Positions 23,454 through 34,731 of a DNA stretch of 64,000 nucleotides are shown one piece after another (within the stretch, counting starts at the first letter, position 1; each line of letters opens with the position of its first letter). The notes under the pieces were generated by a model. It saw only the letters and a program-made list of their open reading frames with translations. It was not told where the DNA came from and searched no databases. A program made the position numbers and the translations under genes. Source of the stretch: Deinandra increscens subsp. villosa (taxonomy: Eukaryota > Streptophyta > Magnoliopsida > Asterales > Asteraceae); NCBI GenBank assembly GCA_039602395.1, contig JBCNJP010000003.1, forward strand, positions 28,002,140 to 28,066,139, written 5' to 3'.

Positions 23454-25136
23454 ATGCCTCCGAGACGACACAACACTCGTAACGAAAGAGACGCCCCGCC
23501 CCTGCCTCCTTAGAGTGCTGTTGAGATTGACGCATTAATCGCCCAATGTGTCGTTGAAGCTGTTGTTGCTAGCGAAGCACAACGTCCTGCCAAAGGGCGT
23601 CGCGATGGATCCTCTCGTGGTAAGATTTAGTTACCAAATGCTGAAAATCATAGATTAAGATTTTGGCAAAACCGTAATCAATATATTGGACTAACGTTTT
23701 AGGTGCTCGTGACTGCTCATACAAGGACATCAGGAACTATAAGTTGTTGACTTCAAGGGCACTGAAGGTGTGATATACACGAAATTATACATATATTATA
23801 CCCAAATATTCCCCACAAAATGGACTAAAACTAAGTAACTATCACTGAAACAATGTAATAATGTTCCTTTTAGTTTTTTAGTGTTGTCTAGGTCAAAATC
23901 ACAAAAGAAACCAAAAAAATAAAAAAAACACAAAGAAATATGCAAGTTTCCAGATTTCTGGCCTTAAGCACGACCCATGCCTCACAAAACATGGCTCGTG
24001 CTCCCGTTCAGCAATGCCCGAGAAGAGTTGACTTTCGTCCCTGCCACATACAGCCCGTGCCCCTGACCTATGTAACACACGACCCGTGCCCACTGCCTGG
24101 CATGGCCCGTTCCCGGTGCCGAATTTTACCTATAAAATCCAGCTTCAAGCCCTCATTCTCACAAGCCTTACGCTCGCTTCACAGACATCCACTTACTCTA
24201 TATCATCTTTTGAGCTTTTGTTTTCGGTGTTCTAGTTATTCATCAAGATTGTAAGAACTCCATCTTAATAAGAATTTGATTTGTATTTGTCTATGAATCT
24301 CTCATCTTCTCTTAAGCAAATCCTTAAAGTCACGCTTATGTTTGGCTAAATTCTTACACTTACTTGGGGAAAACCGAATCTTTGGCTGGTTGGTAAAAAT
24401 GAGTTTATGAACTTACTTTAAGGTAAGTACAAATGCCTTTATGAAAACTCTTTCTATTGAAAGTGTATTTTTAGCTCTTTTGAACAAACGTACCTTGTGT
24501 ATTATGGACCATTTGAGGATTCGAAAGCTCATCAGTCAGACTTGTGACACCCGACTGGGGGACGATGCATGATCCTAATGGTGTCTCGCACCCCATACAA
24601 TGTAATAGGTTCGTGAGTTTATGTCTATGTAAACAAACACAACTTTCATGCTAAATATGGCCTGAAGGTATTGGTTGGGATAAGGGTTAGTAATATTTTG
24701 TCACTTCACAGAACTTGGCTCTGGTTACGACCGCCCATATTTACGCGAAAGCGGTGTATGGAGGAGACGGACCTTAGCCCCTTAAAAAAATTCATAATAA
24801 AATAATCTGATTTGTGGGTTGTTCCCTTGCTGGTTCATGACAACGTATTCGAGTGTAACCGGCGATGACCCATCGGGGCCTATAACTATATTGCAATTAC
24901 GCTTACTTCATTTATTACTCCCAGGACGGTCATCTCGAAATTTTTAAGAGGAGATCTAGAGGAACGTGAGACATGATTCCAGGATGAAAAGAGGCCCTCT
25001 CATCTAACGAGTAATAATATTAAGGAAAGTCATAATCAAACAATTTGCTAACCTCGCCATTGATAAGTCCCCTAAGTAATACTATCTTCGACTGAATATA
25101 CTCGAACCCCAATTTATCCTTATGTCTTCTTTCTAC

Positions 25137-25198
<62 letters not shown>

Positions 25199-25831
25199 TT
25201 ATACTAGACTCACACTTTTATAGTAAAAGAACTTGGTCATGTTTTCAACAAAGATGAAGTACCAAAAACCCTACTTTTCCCTTGTATCCACGGACGACCT
25301 TGGCTCTTACCCATACTATACTGATCCACAATGGGTGCACTTGTCTATGAATGTGGTGAAATAGTATTGTTTTAAGATCTCGTTTTTTATAAATTTAAAA
25401 GCTTATGCACAAAAGGTGTCACTAAAATTGCTATATTTTTATATACACCACATGCACACAAAGGTGCTGTTGATTTAATCCGGTGGTTTGAGAATTCGAA
25501 ATTGGTTTTCTGTATAAGTAATTGTCCCGATGACTGCAAGGTTAAGTACGCCACCTGCACATTCACTGATGGTGCACTATCATGGTGGATTTTCCATGCT
25601 GATGCTATAGGTACTGACATGGCCTATGCCATGTCATAGGATGATCTGAAGTAGCTTCTGCATGATGAGTATTTCCCAAGAGAAGAATTGCAGAGGCTTG
25701 AAGATTAGTTTTGGTGCATATGAATGAATGAAGTTGACATCGCTGGTTACACTAAGCGATTCCAAGAGCTTGCCCATCTCTGTTCAATGATGGTTAGTCC
25801 TCTATATAAGAAACCTGAGAGGTATATTTTG
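23454..25831 (+). pseudogene. gag: Gypsy-E gag central domain, split by a solo LTR and cut by the gap
   Basis: MPPRRHNTRNERDAPPLPP starts at 23454, then a stop, then IDALIAQCVVEAVVASEAQ. A possible 75-bp intron (GTAAG at about 23629, TTTTAG at about 23703) precedes DCSYKDIRNYK. The domain resumes after the inserted LTR at 25461 with AVDLIRWFENSK, KVKYATCTFTDGALSWW, then YTKRFQELAHLC and KPERYIL, the typical retrotransposon gag core of Ty3/gypsy. Stops at AMS*DDLK*LL and LED* disable it. It ends at the N run. Confidence 0.85.
23771..25460 (+). mobile_element. Solo Athila LTR (1690 bp) with TSD AAGGTG
   Basis: TGATATACAC...CATGCACACA is flanked by AAGGTG at 23765-23770 and 25461-25466 and splits the Gypsy-E gag at the same codon region. 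It is homologous in inverse orientation to the Athila-C LTR and, at its end, to the Athila-J LTR. No internal region remains, so it is a solo LTR from recombination between two LTRs. A (TA)n tract occupies about 25139-25196. Confidence 0.88.
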
Positions 25832-26331
25832 NNNNNNNNNNNNNNNNNNNNNNNNNNNNNNNNNNNNNNNNNNNNNNNNNNNNNNNNNNNNNNNNNNNNN
25901 NNNNNNNNNNNNNNNNNNNNNNNNNNNNNNNNNNNNNNNNNNNNNNNNNNNNNNNNNNNNNNNNNNNNNNNNNNNNNNNNNNNNNNNNNNNNNNNNNNNN
26001 NNNNNNNNNNNNNNNNNNNNNNNNNNNNNNNNNNNNNNNNNNNNNNNNNNNNNNNNNNNNNNNNNNNNNNNNNNNNNNNNNNNNNNNNNNNNNNNNNNNN
26101 NNNNNNNNNNNNNNNNNNNNNNNNNNNNNNNNNNNNNNNNNNNNNNNNNNNNNNNNNNNNNNNNNNNNNNNNNNNNNNNNNNNNNNNNNNNNNNNNNNNN
26201 NNNNNNNNNNNNNNNNNNNNNNNNNNNNNNNNNNNNNNNNNNNNNNNNNNNNNNNNNNNNNNNNNNNNNNNNNNNNNNNNNNNNNNNNNNNNNNNNNNNN
26301 NNNNNNNNNNNNNNNNNNNNNNNNNNNNNNN
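25832..26331. other. Assembly gap (500 N)
   Basis: Exactly 500 N. The sequence resumes inside a MITE inside the Copia-F LTR. Confidence 1.
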
Positions 26332-26439
26332 GTTGGGGACCACTACAATTCATGGGAGGGGGGTATATGTAAATATAACTAGTGGCTTAAAATGGTTCTC
26401 AAAAGTTCTCTCAACCAATTAGTTCTCAAATGATCCTCT

Positions 26440-26441
<2 letters not shown>
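26332..26441 (-). mobile_element. MITE-1, partial
   Basis: This is the reverse complement of the start of the MITE at 56917-57096 (terminal motif GGGAGAGGATCATTTGAGAAC). It is truncated by the gap on its left and bordered by (TA)n at 26442-26485. Confidence 0.75.
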
Positions 26442-26485
<44 letters not shown>

Positions 26486-26487
<2 letters not shown>

Positions 26488-26708
26488 TTTAGGTTCAGCT
26501 AAAAAAATCATTTCACCTAAAAAGGCTAGGAAGCAACCACGTGCTGACATGTGTACATAACACACTAACACAATGCATAAAAAGTATAATATGCTGACAC
26601 ACTAACACACTGGATACAATGTGTTAGTGTGTTATTGTCCACGTGTCAGCATGTGATTGCTTCCTAGCCTTCTTAGGTGAAAGTGTTTTTTTAGAATAAC
26701 TTTACCCT
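26486..26708. mobile_element. MITE-2, foldback element in a (TA)n tract
   Basis: The ~223-bp element is almost a full inverted repeat: GGCTAGGAAGCAACCACGTG near 26523 pairs with CACGTGTCAGC..GCTTCCTAGCC near 26640-26672. TA repeats border both sides. Its end GGTTTAGGTTCA resembles the MITE-1 end (AGGGTTAGGTTCA). The inverse copy is at 56652-56875. Confidence 0.85.
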
Positions 26709-27075
26709 ATATATATAGAATTATATATATCTAGTGTTTGCGTGTCGGTGATTAAATCTTCTTCTTTAATTTGTCATTTGGTTTTTCGCGTTTTATTTTA
26801 ATATATATATTTGGATACTAGTGGGGTACCCGCGCGTTGCGGCGGGCGACAGTTTATAGAGTGTTATATGTCTTTTGTTTACGTGTGACAACGTGAATTT
26901 ACAACGCGATATTCGTTTATGTTAGCATGATACAGCGCTGTGACAATTTAAATGGCTCAAATATGAGCATCGACTGCGGTTAATGCATCATAGTCGGGGT
27001 CACCAAGGCAAGGAAGATAGCGATGCCGAGCAAAAGCACCGGTGGTTCAGTACATCTTGCAAATGAACCCTTTTT

Positions 27076-27125
27076 AGAGAGAGAGAGAGAGAGTGAGAGA
27101 GAGAGCAGAGAAAAGCTTTTAGAGA
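27076..27125. repeat. (GA)n tract inside the Helitron
   Basis: GAGAGA runs with small interruptions; the inverse copy at about 56228-56284 has a different repeat length. Confidence 0.9.
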
Positions 27126-28454
27126 GAGAAAACAAATCGCATATAGAAAAGAAAGTGTGTGCATTCGCATTTGTTTTAAAAGGAATAGTGTATGGATTAT
27201 ATGTGTATTTACCAACTGACCACCGACATTTTACCAAACTCTACCAAACATGAAAAATGCGAACTTTTCAATGAAATCAATATTTTCAAAACATGTTTAT
27301 AAAAAGTATAAAATGTAAGTTATGGCTTATGGTGATATGAACAATCACAGTAGTTTCCAACTTCCTAGATCCACGTTAACGGCAACTACTTCGACTATAG
27401 CTTCTTAGGGCATTTACTTGTTTTGTATACTCGCGGTGCTACGACAACAATTTACAACTTGTATTTGTTCCCGTGTTTGAAAGAAAATGGTTGTATTTCG
27501 CTTACTTTACTTATATAAATCATTAAAGTCCATCTATCATTAGATAAGTTTATCATTCGTCTCGTGATATACAGTACTGTATAACTGTTAGTTTCTTTAT
27601 TCGTAGCATCGATGTAGACTATTTATGTAATGAGCCTTACAGATCTCAGTTATTATCATAGCTTTGCTGACCTCGTCTAAATTTTAGTTTCACTATTATA
27701 GAACAGTTCAACCGGCCGTCCTCGTCTAAATTTAAGACCTCTTGGTCAACACACATGATTGGACTCATTTACCACATTTTCCAAGTTTTTCATTTTCTAA
27801 GAGGATCATGAATATAGACCCGTTGGATTGGCTATGATGTGGCAAGTGGAGCCGAAATTTGTAAGTCCCCAGTCAGAAATATTTTTTTTTATACATATTA
27901 GTTAACTTTAGACTTTTCGGGTATAAAGCCTTTTAAAAGTATGAATTAAGGTGTTTTGTCATTAGTTTAGACGTTGCAAAATAACATCGGTGATGTATTT
28001 TCTTATACAACAAAGTTTTAGTTTTAGAAGTTCAATGTTAGTCACAATCCCACGATTAAGAACCGATCATTTCTTATCGTTCACAACGACATGCTGAAGA
28101 TGGGGATATAAACTTCAGACGGGCCCTCCCTGAAATATAAACTTCAGACGGACCCTCCCTGAAATGGTTATATCATAAACTGCAACATATTATAAAAAAA
28201 AAATATTTGTTAAAGAGGAAGACAAATATTTCAACTTACAGACAATGTCGAAGCACCCAACACCAAGAATGTGGAATTTTGAGTAAACCTAGAAAGTATG
28301 TTCGATATTCCGACATTGTAATCTAAAAGCCTAAACCACTATAACACACCGAAACTACGAATATAAATCTAGCACGACATGCAGCAGCTAAAACTAACAA
28401 CACCTAAAGAAACTATGAATAGACATATATTTCAAATAAAGAGAGTATATTTTG

Positions 28455-28734
28455 ACCTTAATAGGTTTCAACCAACTTGATGAGCAGCAAGAGTTTGTGT
28501 GCCCATTGATGTAGTATAAGTAAAGAATAGAATCCAATCTAAAATATCCGACCTTTTACATACATGGCGATCTACATATCCATTATTGGACTCTTCACGT
28601 TCATCGGAGCAGAGGCAGAATATGACACAATATGGTACACCTTGACAAAAGAAAATATAATAACTAATATACCCATGAATAGAGCTGCTGGTACACTTCC
28701 ACAATATGGTATAATCCAAAAACATTTTTTTCAT
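28455..28734 (-). pseudogene. Captured exon fragment, probable MATE-family transporter
   Basis: MATE proteins are multi-pass membrane antiporters. The minus strand contains FFTYTTSMGTQTLAAHQVG, closely resembling the conserved plant MATE segment around TxxMGTxTLAAHQV in the EDS5/FRD3 branch. The exon ends near a GTTGGT donor-like site, and SVPAALFMGIL is present in another frame upstream, suggesting frameshifts or introns. Only this short segment is recognisable. It lies next to the eIF3i fragment in the same orientation inside the Helitron. Confidence 0.5.
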
Positions 28735-28909
28735 CTATAATGCTCACAACATGTCCATAATATTTATGTCTATTTGATTCAGCAGAATGTTGCTTCTGCT
28801 GGTAAATGTGTTTAACTTGATCCAACGTACTAATTGACTATGAAAATAATAAGTCATCTACAGTTTCTGCAAGATACAATCGCAACTGCTAACTATATCC
28901 TGATTTGAT

Positions 28910-29338
28910 TGCAGTACATACCTCAATATCCCAAATTTTAATCACTACATCTTCACCAGCACTAATGATTGTCCTGCTTAAAGTTACCCCATACATCTCT
29001 ATTTATTCTTCCTTGAGGTCTCTTTAGGATACATATCCACCAGTCTCTACAATACGTCACTCATCATATTAAGAACTATAAAGAATCGATTCAAAACTCA
29101 CATAACATAAATCTCATAGTCATCGAGATCAACAGGGATTCGTTTTACGTGTATAGTAGAAGGCTGGCTCATAAATGGATCGATAGTGATTATACAAAGC
29201 TTGTTACCAAGAGAAAAGTTAACAGCTCTAACAGGTGAATCCATATTAAAAGTAAAATGCTACATTCAGGTTTGATGATCCCATACCTTAGCAGACATAT
29301 CGGCACTCCCTATAATCAATCGTGTTGAATCCCCTGCA
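28910..29338 (-). pseudogene. Captured fragment of eIF3 subunit I (WD40 repeat protein)
   Basis: eIF3i is a WD40 propeller subunit of translation initiation factor 3. On the minus strand, after an acceptor-like TTTCTGCAG, come GDSTRLIIGSADMSAKVWDHQ (about 29338-29270), FTFNMDSPVRAVNFSLGNKL with ITIDPFMSQPSTIHVKRIPVD (29255-29120), and TIISAGEDVVIKIWDIE (about 28975-28925). These are consecutive parts of plant eIF3i. Stops and a degraded stretch at 29000-29110 rule out function. Only the middle of the protein is present, with no start or C-terminus, as expected for Helitron capture. Confidence 0.85.
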
Positions 29339-29380
29339 GAAAAGTAGCAGTTAACCACATATCAATACATACTACTCAAA

Positions 29381-29596
29381 TTAGATCATATCGGATTTCA
29401 TGTGCCAGCTCATCATACGATGTGCAATCTTCTGCTTCTTTTTTTGAATTTCTATTAACTGAAAATCCAGAGTAATGTCATCAGCATTAACATTCACCTC
29501 TTTTTCTGCAAAAACATCGGGACTTGCTATATTCAAGAATGTAGGACTTGCAAAAAAATTAGGACTATCGACTTTACCTGTGAGAAATAAAAACAA
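29381..29596 (-). pseudogene. Unidentified captured ORF
   Basis: An open stretch of about 65 codons follows an acceptor-like TTCTCACAG on the minus strand (GKVDSPNFFASPTFLN, then ITLDFQLIEIQKKKQKIAH). It looks like an exon, polar and partly helical, but I cannot name the family. It precedes the eIF3i fragment in the same orientation. Confidence 0.35.
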
Positions 29597-29599
29597 ATC

Positions 29600-31870
29600 A
29601 AATCAAAAGGCAATAGAAAAACACGAAGAGATGCAAACAAAGAATCCATCCGACTATCGACACGAACACATAAACCTCGCACATATCAGACAATATAATA
29701 CGATCATAGGGAGGGTGGTGTAACGATTTGTCATTCCTTTTTTGGTGTTATTATAGTAGAGACATCAAGTCCTAAAAGGTTAACTAATGTAGTCCTCTAT
29801 TATCACATATAGAGCCTCTAATATTTCTCATAAAATCTTTTACATTTTTGAATGTGTATGAAAACAAAACATCAAAAAGCCTTAACCTTCAAAAAGCCTT
29901 GACATGGGACCTGCAAAAATATCAGTTACTGAATATTAGGGGATGTATTGTCCACATCCACCCCTAGGTCTCTTAAAATCATCATAGACATGCTATAGCA
30001 ACATCATAACACAAACTAACCAAAAGAACTCACCTTAACTATCTAAAATTTTAAAAGAACCAAAAAGCAAGGGCAACAAGTTATTGGTTTCAACCTGCAA
30101 CTACTACAATCCCTATTATGATGATTAAAACTAAAGGGTATTCTAGTCTTAGTTTTAAAAGAAGCTCAACAAATTGCAGACTCTATAAGATGTCATATAG
30201 AGTGAACATTTCTAGCACTGATATATGTCATATTTTCTTTGAAATAATCGAGCAAATTGCCATAAGTGGAGTAAATGAATGGAACACTACACATGAGCTA
30301 AATACCTAAAGAAGTGCAAATTCAAAGGACAAGAAACATGTTACCAATAAGTTCATATGTTTTGTGTAGTCTATATATGTCACCCAAATGCACAAAAGTG
30401 ATAAGAAGTGCATGTGCAACTTAAACCCAACCAAATTTGCAACTATAATCTCGACTGGGAATGCCACGGATCAATGATTACCTTCACCGCACTCTAGGCC
30501 TTCATTTTTACATAAATTTCCAAATTTGATGTCGATTTCAGACCTTTCTACCTCTAACTAAGCAGTGCTCACTCTATAACCAAACCTATGATACTAAAAA
30601 AAACATCAAATGTTTCTCAAAATGATGTTTTAAAGCATCAATTCTGAGAATGAAGTTAATTTGTACCAAAATAATTTAAAAAAAGATAGATTTTTATAAA
30701 CTTGAAGCACTCATGCTCTTGCCTGTAGGTGGGAAAGGAAACAATTCTACATCAGAAACTAACAACAATTTATTTAGCCAAATGCTTGTCTTTGAGTTGT
30801 TAACCCAAAGTTCATACATCTGATTTTGAGGAGTGAAGAAGTAGAAACCTATGTTCTCGATGTCTCTTTGGACGTTACGTGCAAAAGATTTTTTTGTTTT
30901 GCTTTTATGAGTGAATATGTCATAGAAAGGAGAATGGAAGTATTATACCAATACTTGAACTTAAAACAAATTGGTAAAAGTAAACATTCACTGAATACAA
31001 ACATCCTGAGGTCAGACCTTCCATACATATATATAAACACTTTAAGGAAAAGCTAATACCTTCACACGACCCGTTGCCCGAACAACTATATTCACCCCTC
31101 TCTTCAATTCCACAGTTTGATGAGAAATAGATACAGGTCCTTAACTAAGAAAATTAACACATATGAACAAAAACATGAATGAGGATACAAATGATCAAAG
31201 GGAAGAAAATGGTAAATAACCTTTTGGGTGTGATTAATGATGTCGATCTCTTTCCAACCTATACATAAATGACAAAAACATACAGAGTATTAGTATTACA
31301 CTGAAGGCTTTTTAAATTTCAAATATTTAGCCTACCTTTGAACCTTCACAATTAGCTTTAGGATTAGAAGCAAATAAATAAATACTATACACATCAAAGA
31401 CGAATATAAACTTACAGTGTTATTATCGCAGCCACCTGCATCCCCTGTAACTCCTCCATAGCCAAATCAAAATGCAGATGTGGCCTGAAACTCCTCCATA
31501 GCCACCTGCTGCGCCGAAGAATGAGAAGGAATATGAAGGAAGCTTACAGGTATGAAGAACAACGTTTATACCTCAAATTGCAAGCCGGAGATAGTGGAGG
31601 AAGAAGAAAACAAAATTGCAATTAGACCAAAGCATCAGAATTTGTCTAGGGTTTACCTTAAATCAGCCTCTGGATCATTTTTTGTAGTAATTGTTTCTTG
31701 AGAATGCCAGATGGAGATGCAAATCTAAAGAGTTTATGGGTGGTGAACAATTTGAATTGAGTATGAAACTATTAAGAAAGATTGCGTGAATCGATGGAGC
31801 GGAGATGTGATGTCCAATCGAAGGAAATTTGATGACGAAAATACCATCATGACCAATATGTATTATATAG
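29600..31870 (-). other. Helitron 5' half, no recognised gene
   Basis: AT-rich sequence between the captured exons and the Helitron 5' end. Short duplicated phrases occur (for example CTCCTCCATAGCCA at about 31453 and 31491), but I find no supportable coding block. Confidence 0.6.
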
Positions 31871-32024
31871 TAGTATAGATATTTACGCTTTCGCACTCTG
31901 ATTTAATTAAGGTAATTAAGTAAATAAATATAATTGTATCCGGTAATACAATTAGTAAAATGGGTTTTAATTAAAAATTAAAATTACTACCCCTGACCCG
32001 AATACCACTGGCAAAACCCAACAA

Positions 32025-32037
32025 TGGTATCAGAGCC
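32025..32037 (+). other. Copia-F primer-binding site
   Basis: TGGTATCAGAGCC follows the LTR end CCCAACA, complementary to tRNA-Met. Confidence 0.92.
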
Positions 32038-32399
32038 TTGATCACCAAACACAAATCTAGACCGGTCGTGTTTTTAAACCGGTGAATTCACATACTGGGG
32101 TAAACAACCCGAAAGGTGTGAGTTAAAATTGTAATTAATTTTATTAATTATATATATAATTTCATAAATATACTTTGGTCGATTTAGACCCACCAAAATA
32201 ATGCAATCATTATTGTTAAATTGTTTTTATTTAATTACGTGTATTCGGCCCGACCCAATTTATTGATATTGCGTGGATTAATTGTTTTATTTTGTATTTG
32301 GTTTTGGCCCATGTTTTGGCCCAATTGTAATGGATTAGGGTTTTCGGTTGCCCATTATTTTTGGGTTTAAAGTTATAATAGATAGATTTAAATTTGTTT

Positions 32400-32890
32400 A
32401 TTAATTTTAATGTATTTCTATTTTGAGAACTTTCCTGAAATAGCAAGTTTCCAATTTTGGCAAGTCTTTGATTCGGACGTGTTCCTAAATTTGACAACTT
32501 TTCTGATTTAGTAACTTTTCAGTTTTGGCAAGTCCTATTTCAGTTCGGGTTTCCATTTTCGGAACTTTCCCAATTTAGCAAGTTTTCAATTTTAGAAAGT
32601 TTGTTGATTTGGCTCGTGTTTCCAAATTTGGAAATGGTACTAGTTTTGACAGTTTCCCGATTTAGCGAGTTTCTAATTTTGGAAAGTTTCCAATCTTAGA
32701 AAGTTTGCTATTTTGGTCCGTGCTTTGAAATTCGGAAGCTTTCCAGTTTTGACAGTTTCCTGATTTGGTGGGTTTCCAGAACTGGTAACTTCCCAAATTT
32801 GGCACTTTCCAAATCTAGTAGGTTTCCATATAAGGAAACTTTCAAATTTGGTAGGTCTCCCAAATGAAAGTTTCTCATCCCGAAGAACAG
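32400..32890 (+). repeat. Degenerate short-repeat leader of Copia-F
   Basis: Variants of TTTCCAATTTTGGCAAGT and TTTCCNGATTTGG recur more than 15 times in about 490 bp of untranslated leader. A weaker higher-order period of about 105-130 bp is visible (GATTCGGACGTGTTCC, GATTTGGCTCGTGTTTCC, TATTTTGGTCCGTGCTTTG). Confidence 0.7.
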
Positions 32891-33462
32891 AAGACCAATC
32901 AAGTTTAAGAAGAATCTTGAAACCAGTGGGAGCTGAGGAAGACAACTGGATGCCGATCTTTCATCCATGTGTGTTGTTATGTCCCTAGACCTTATTCGGT
33001 GTTGTTAAGAGGCTCTAGCAAAAAGCCTAACAAGGCCGAATACATGTACATATTGTGTTTGTGTTACTTACCTTATTTAACCAACTAAAAGACATTATAG
33101 TTGTTTTAAAATGAGTTAAAAAGGATTTAACAATCGAAAGATATATGAGTTTTTAAATAAGGTATTTTTAACTCAATAAATATATTTAACCAATTAAAGA
33201 GTTTCTTTTTTTCTTTCCGGAATTTATGAAATTTATAATCTCTAAAAGGCATGTTTGCTTTATTTGGTTATGTATGCTTCACGAAAACATAGTTATTTAA
33301 TTAGGTTATCTAATTTGACTGTCCCGAGAGATGATAGGGTTTACGATAAATAATCACCAACTAAAAGCTGATTAAATAACCTTATTTGGTAAGTCTAAAA
33401 CAAATAGTTTATGCCAATCCTAAATCCAGTCATACTTGGAACATATTTTGACTGAAACGTCA

Positions 33463-33610
33463 GTGTTGGAGTCTCAACAGCGCACTTCGCGCATAGGGTA
33501 TCTTCCAAGGTGGAGGTATTGGAGTCTTCAACACCGTACCTTACACAATGAAAATTTAGGAAAATTATTGCTTTCTTTACACGCACTCGTAGTGTTGGAG
33601 TCTTCAACAC
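33463..33610 (+). repeat. Three copies of a short hairpin in the Copia-F leader
   Basis: GTGTTGGAGTCTTCAACAC (stem GTGTTG/CAACAC) is exact at 33592-33610, with close variants at 33463-33480 and 33516-33534, about 275-420 bp before gag. Confidence 0.75.
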
Positions 33611-34639
33611 CACACTATTAGTGTTTGTAATTAAAGTGGGCATAAATGAGGCTAAACGTATCGCATAAAACATTCGATGTTATTGTGGCCTCATAAACGG
33701 GAATTGTGACTGGTCCTCACAAATGACAATCGTTGTTTGTCTATTTATTTGATTACTATTGATGTGCATACTACAGCTGCCTATAGTAAATTTTGTTAAA
33801 TGGAATCGTATCCTTTATTCAGTTAGTACTTACCATAATTGAATTTAAGCTAAACATCGAAAATACTAAATAAATTGTCTTAATGTTTCAGAAGGCCAAC
33901 AACAACGAAAATAATGCACGTACAGACACCTTCCAACTTAAGTCTATATTGAGAAGGAGAAACTTAATAACAGCAACTTCCTTGACTGGTTCCGCAATCT
34001 CAAGATTATGCTCAAGATGGCCAACAAGCTCCATATTTTGCATGCTATGGTGCCCGCACAGCCTGCAAATAACATTGCAGCTGTACGTGTAGCGCATGAC
34101 CGCCTGGTAAGGGATGCTACCCAAGTATCTTGCCTGATGTTGGCCACTATGTCTCTAGAAGTCCAGAAGAACATGGAGGACTTGAGTGTTTTCCAGATGA
34201 TTGGACAGCTGAAGGGCATGTTTGAGACACAAGCCCGTCAGGAGCAATATGAAGTTGTTACTCAACCCATATCATGTAAGATGGCTGAAGGCGCTCCTGT
34301 TAGCCCTCATGTGGTCAAGATGAAGTCTTACATTGACCGCTTAGAGAAGCTCCAGTAAGCCATTCCAGAGGAATTGGCTACCGACCTGATTTTTCAATCT
34401 CTTTCCAGTTCGTTCACTCAATTTAGGGTAAACTATAATATGAACAACTTGGTGAAGACAGTGTTAGAGCTTCATGGGATGTTGAAATCAGCTGAGATCA
34501 ACATTGTCTCTAATAAGACCTCTACGGTCTTAGCGGTCAAGTGAACTGGTGTTAAGAAGCCCGATCGTAAGAGGAAGCTGTTGATACATTGTTCTAGATC
34601 GTCATGTGAAGTATCGAATACAAGACGAAAAATACAAGA

Positions 34640-34716
34640 TTGCTGAGGTCCGAACTCAGGCCGAACCAGGAGTTCGGACAGGGCCGAACAGGTCCGAACC
34701 TGAGGTTCGGACCAGC
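34640..34716 (+). promoter_or_regulatory. CCGAAC/GTTCGG words in U3 of element G 5' LTR
   Basis: Six words in alternating orientation (near 34649, 34660, 34673, 34683, 34694, 34705) form short inverted pairs, the last being GTCCGAACCTGAGGTTCGGAC. The 3' LTR has the same set at 43364-43430. Confidence 0.75.
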
Positions 34717-34731
34717 GGGTTTTAGCAACTA

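Larger units (their letters stand above)
26818..31879 (-). mobile_element. Non-autonomous Helitron (5062 bp) with captured host-gene fragments
   Basis: On the minus strand it starts TCTATACTACTATATAATAC (31879) and ends in a GC hairpin (CCCGC..GCGGG), eight bases, then CTAG (26818). These are the Helitron hallmarks: 5' TC, 3' hairpin and CTRR, insertion between host A and T, no TSD. The empty site is seen in the 3' LTR (TTGGATATATTTACG near 48112). No Rep/helicase is encoded. It carries pieces of eIF3i and probably a MATE transporter. The 3' half recurs inversely at 53189-56543. A 29-bp tandem duplication at 28107-28164 is absent from that copy. Confidence 0.9.
26709..32023 (+). mobile_element. 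Copia-F 5' LTR remnant, split by a Helitron
   Basis: The LTR pieces 26730-26817 and 31880-32023 align end to end with the uninterrupted 3' LTR at about 48028-48256 (for example TCTAGTGTTTGCGT, TTTTTCGCGTTTTATTT, then TTTACGCTT, TTGTATCCGGTAATA, GGCAAAACCCAACA). The Helitron lies exactly between. The start of this LTR is lost in the gap. Confidence 0.88.

Noticed and set aside
27000..27253. ORFs on both strands over the GA-rich part of the Helitron (and 56118-56360)
   Set aside because: They are driven by a (GA)n/(CT)n tract, overlap on opposite strands and have no recognisable domain.
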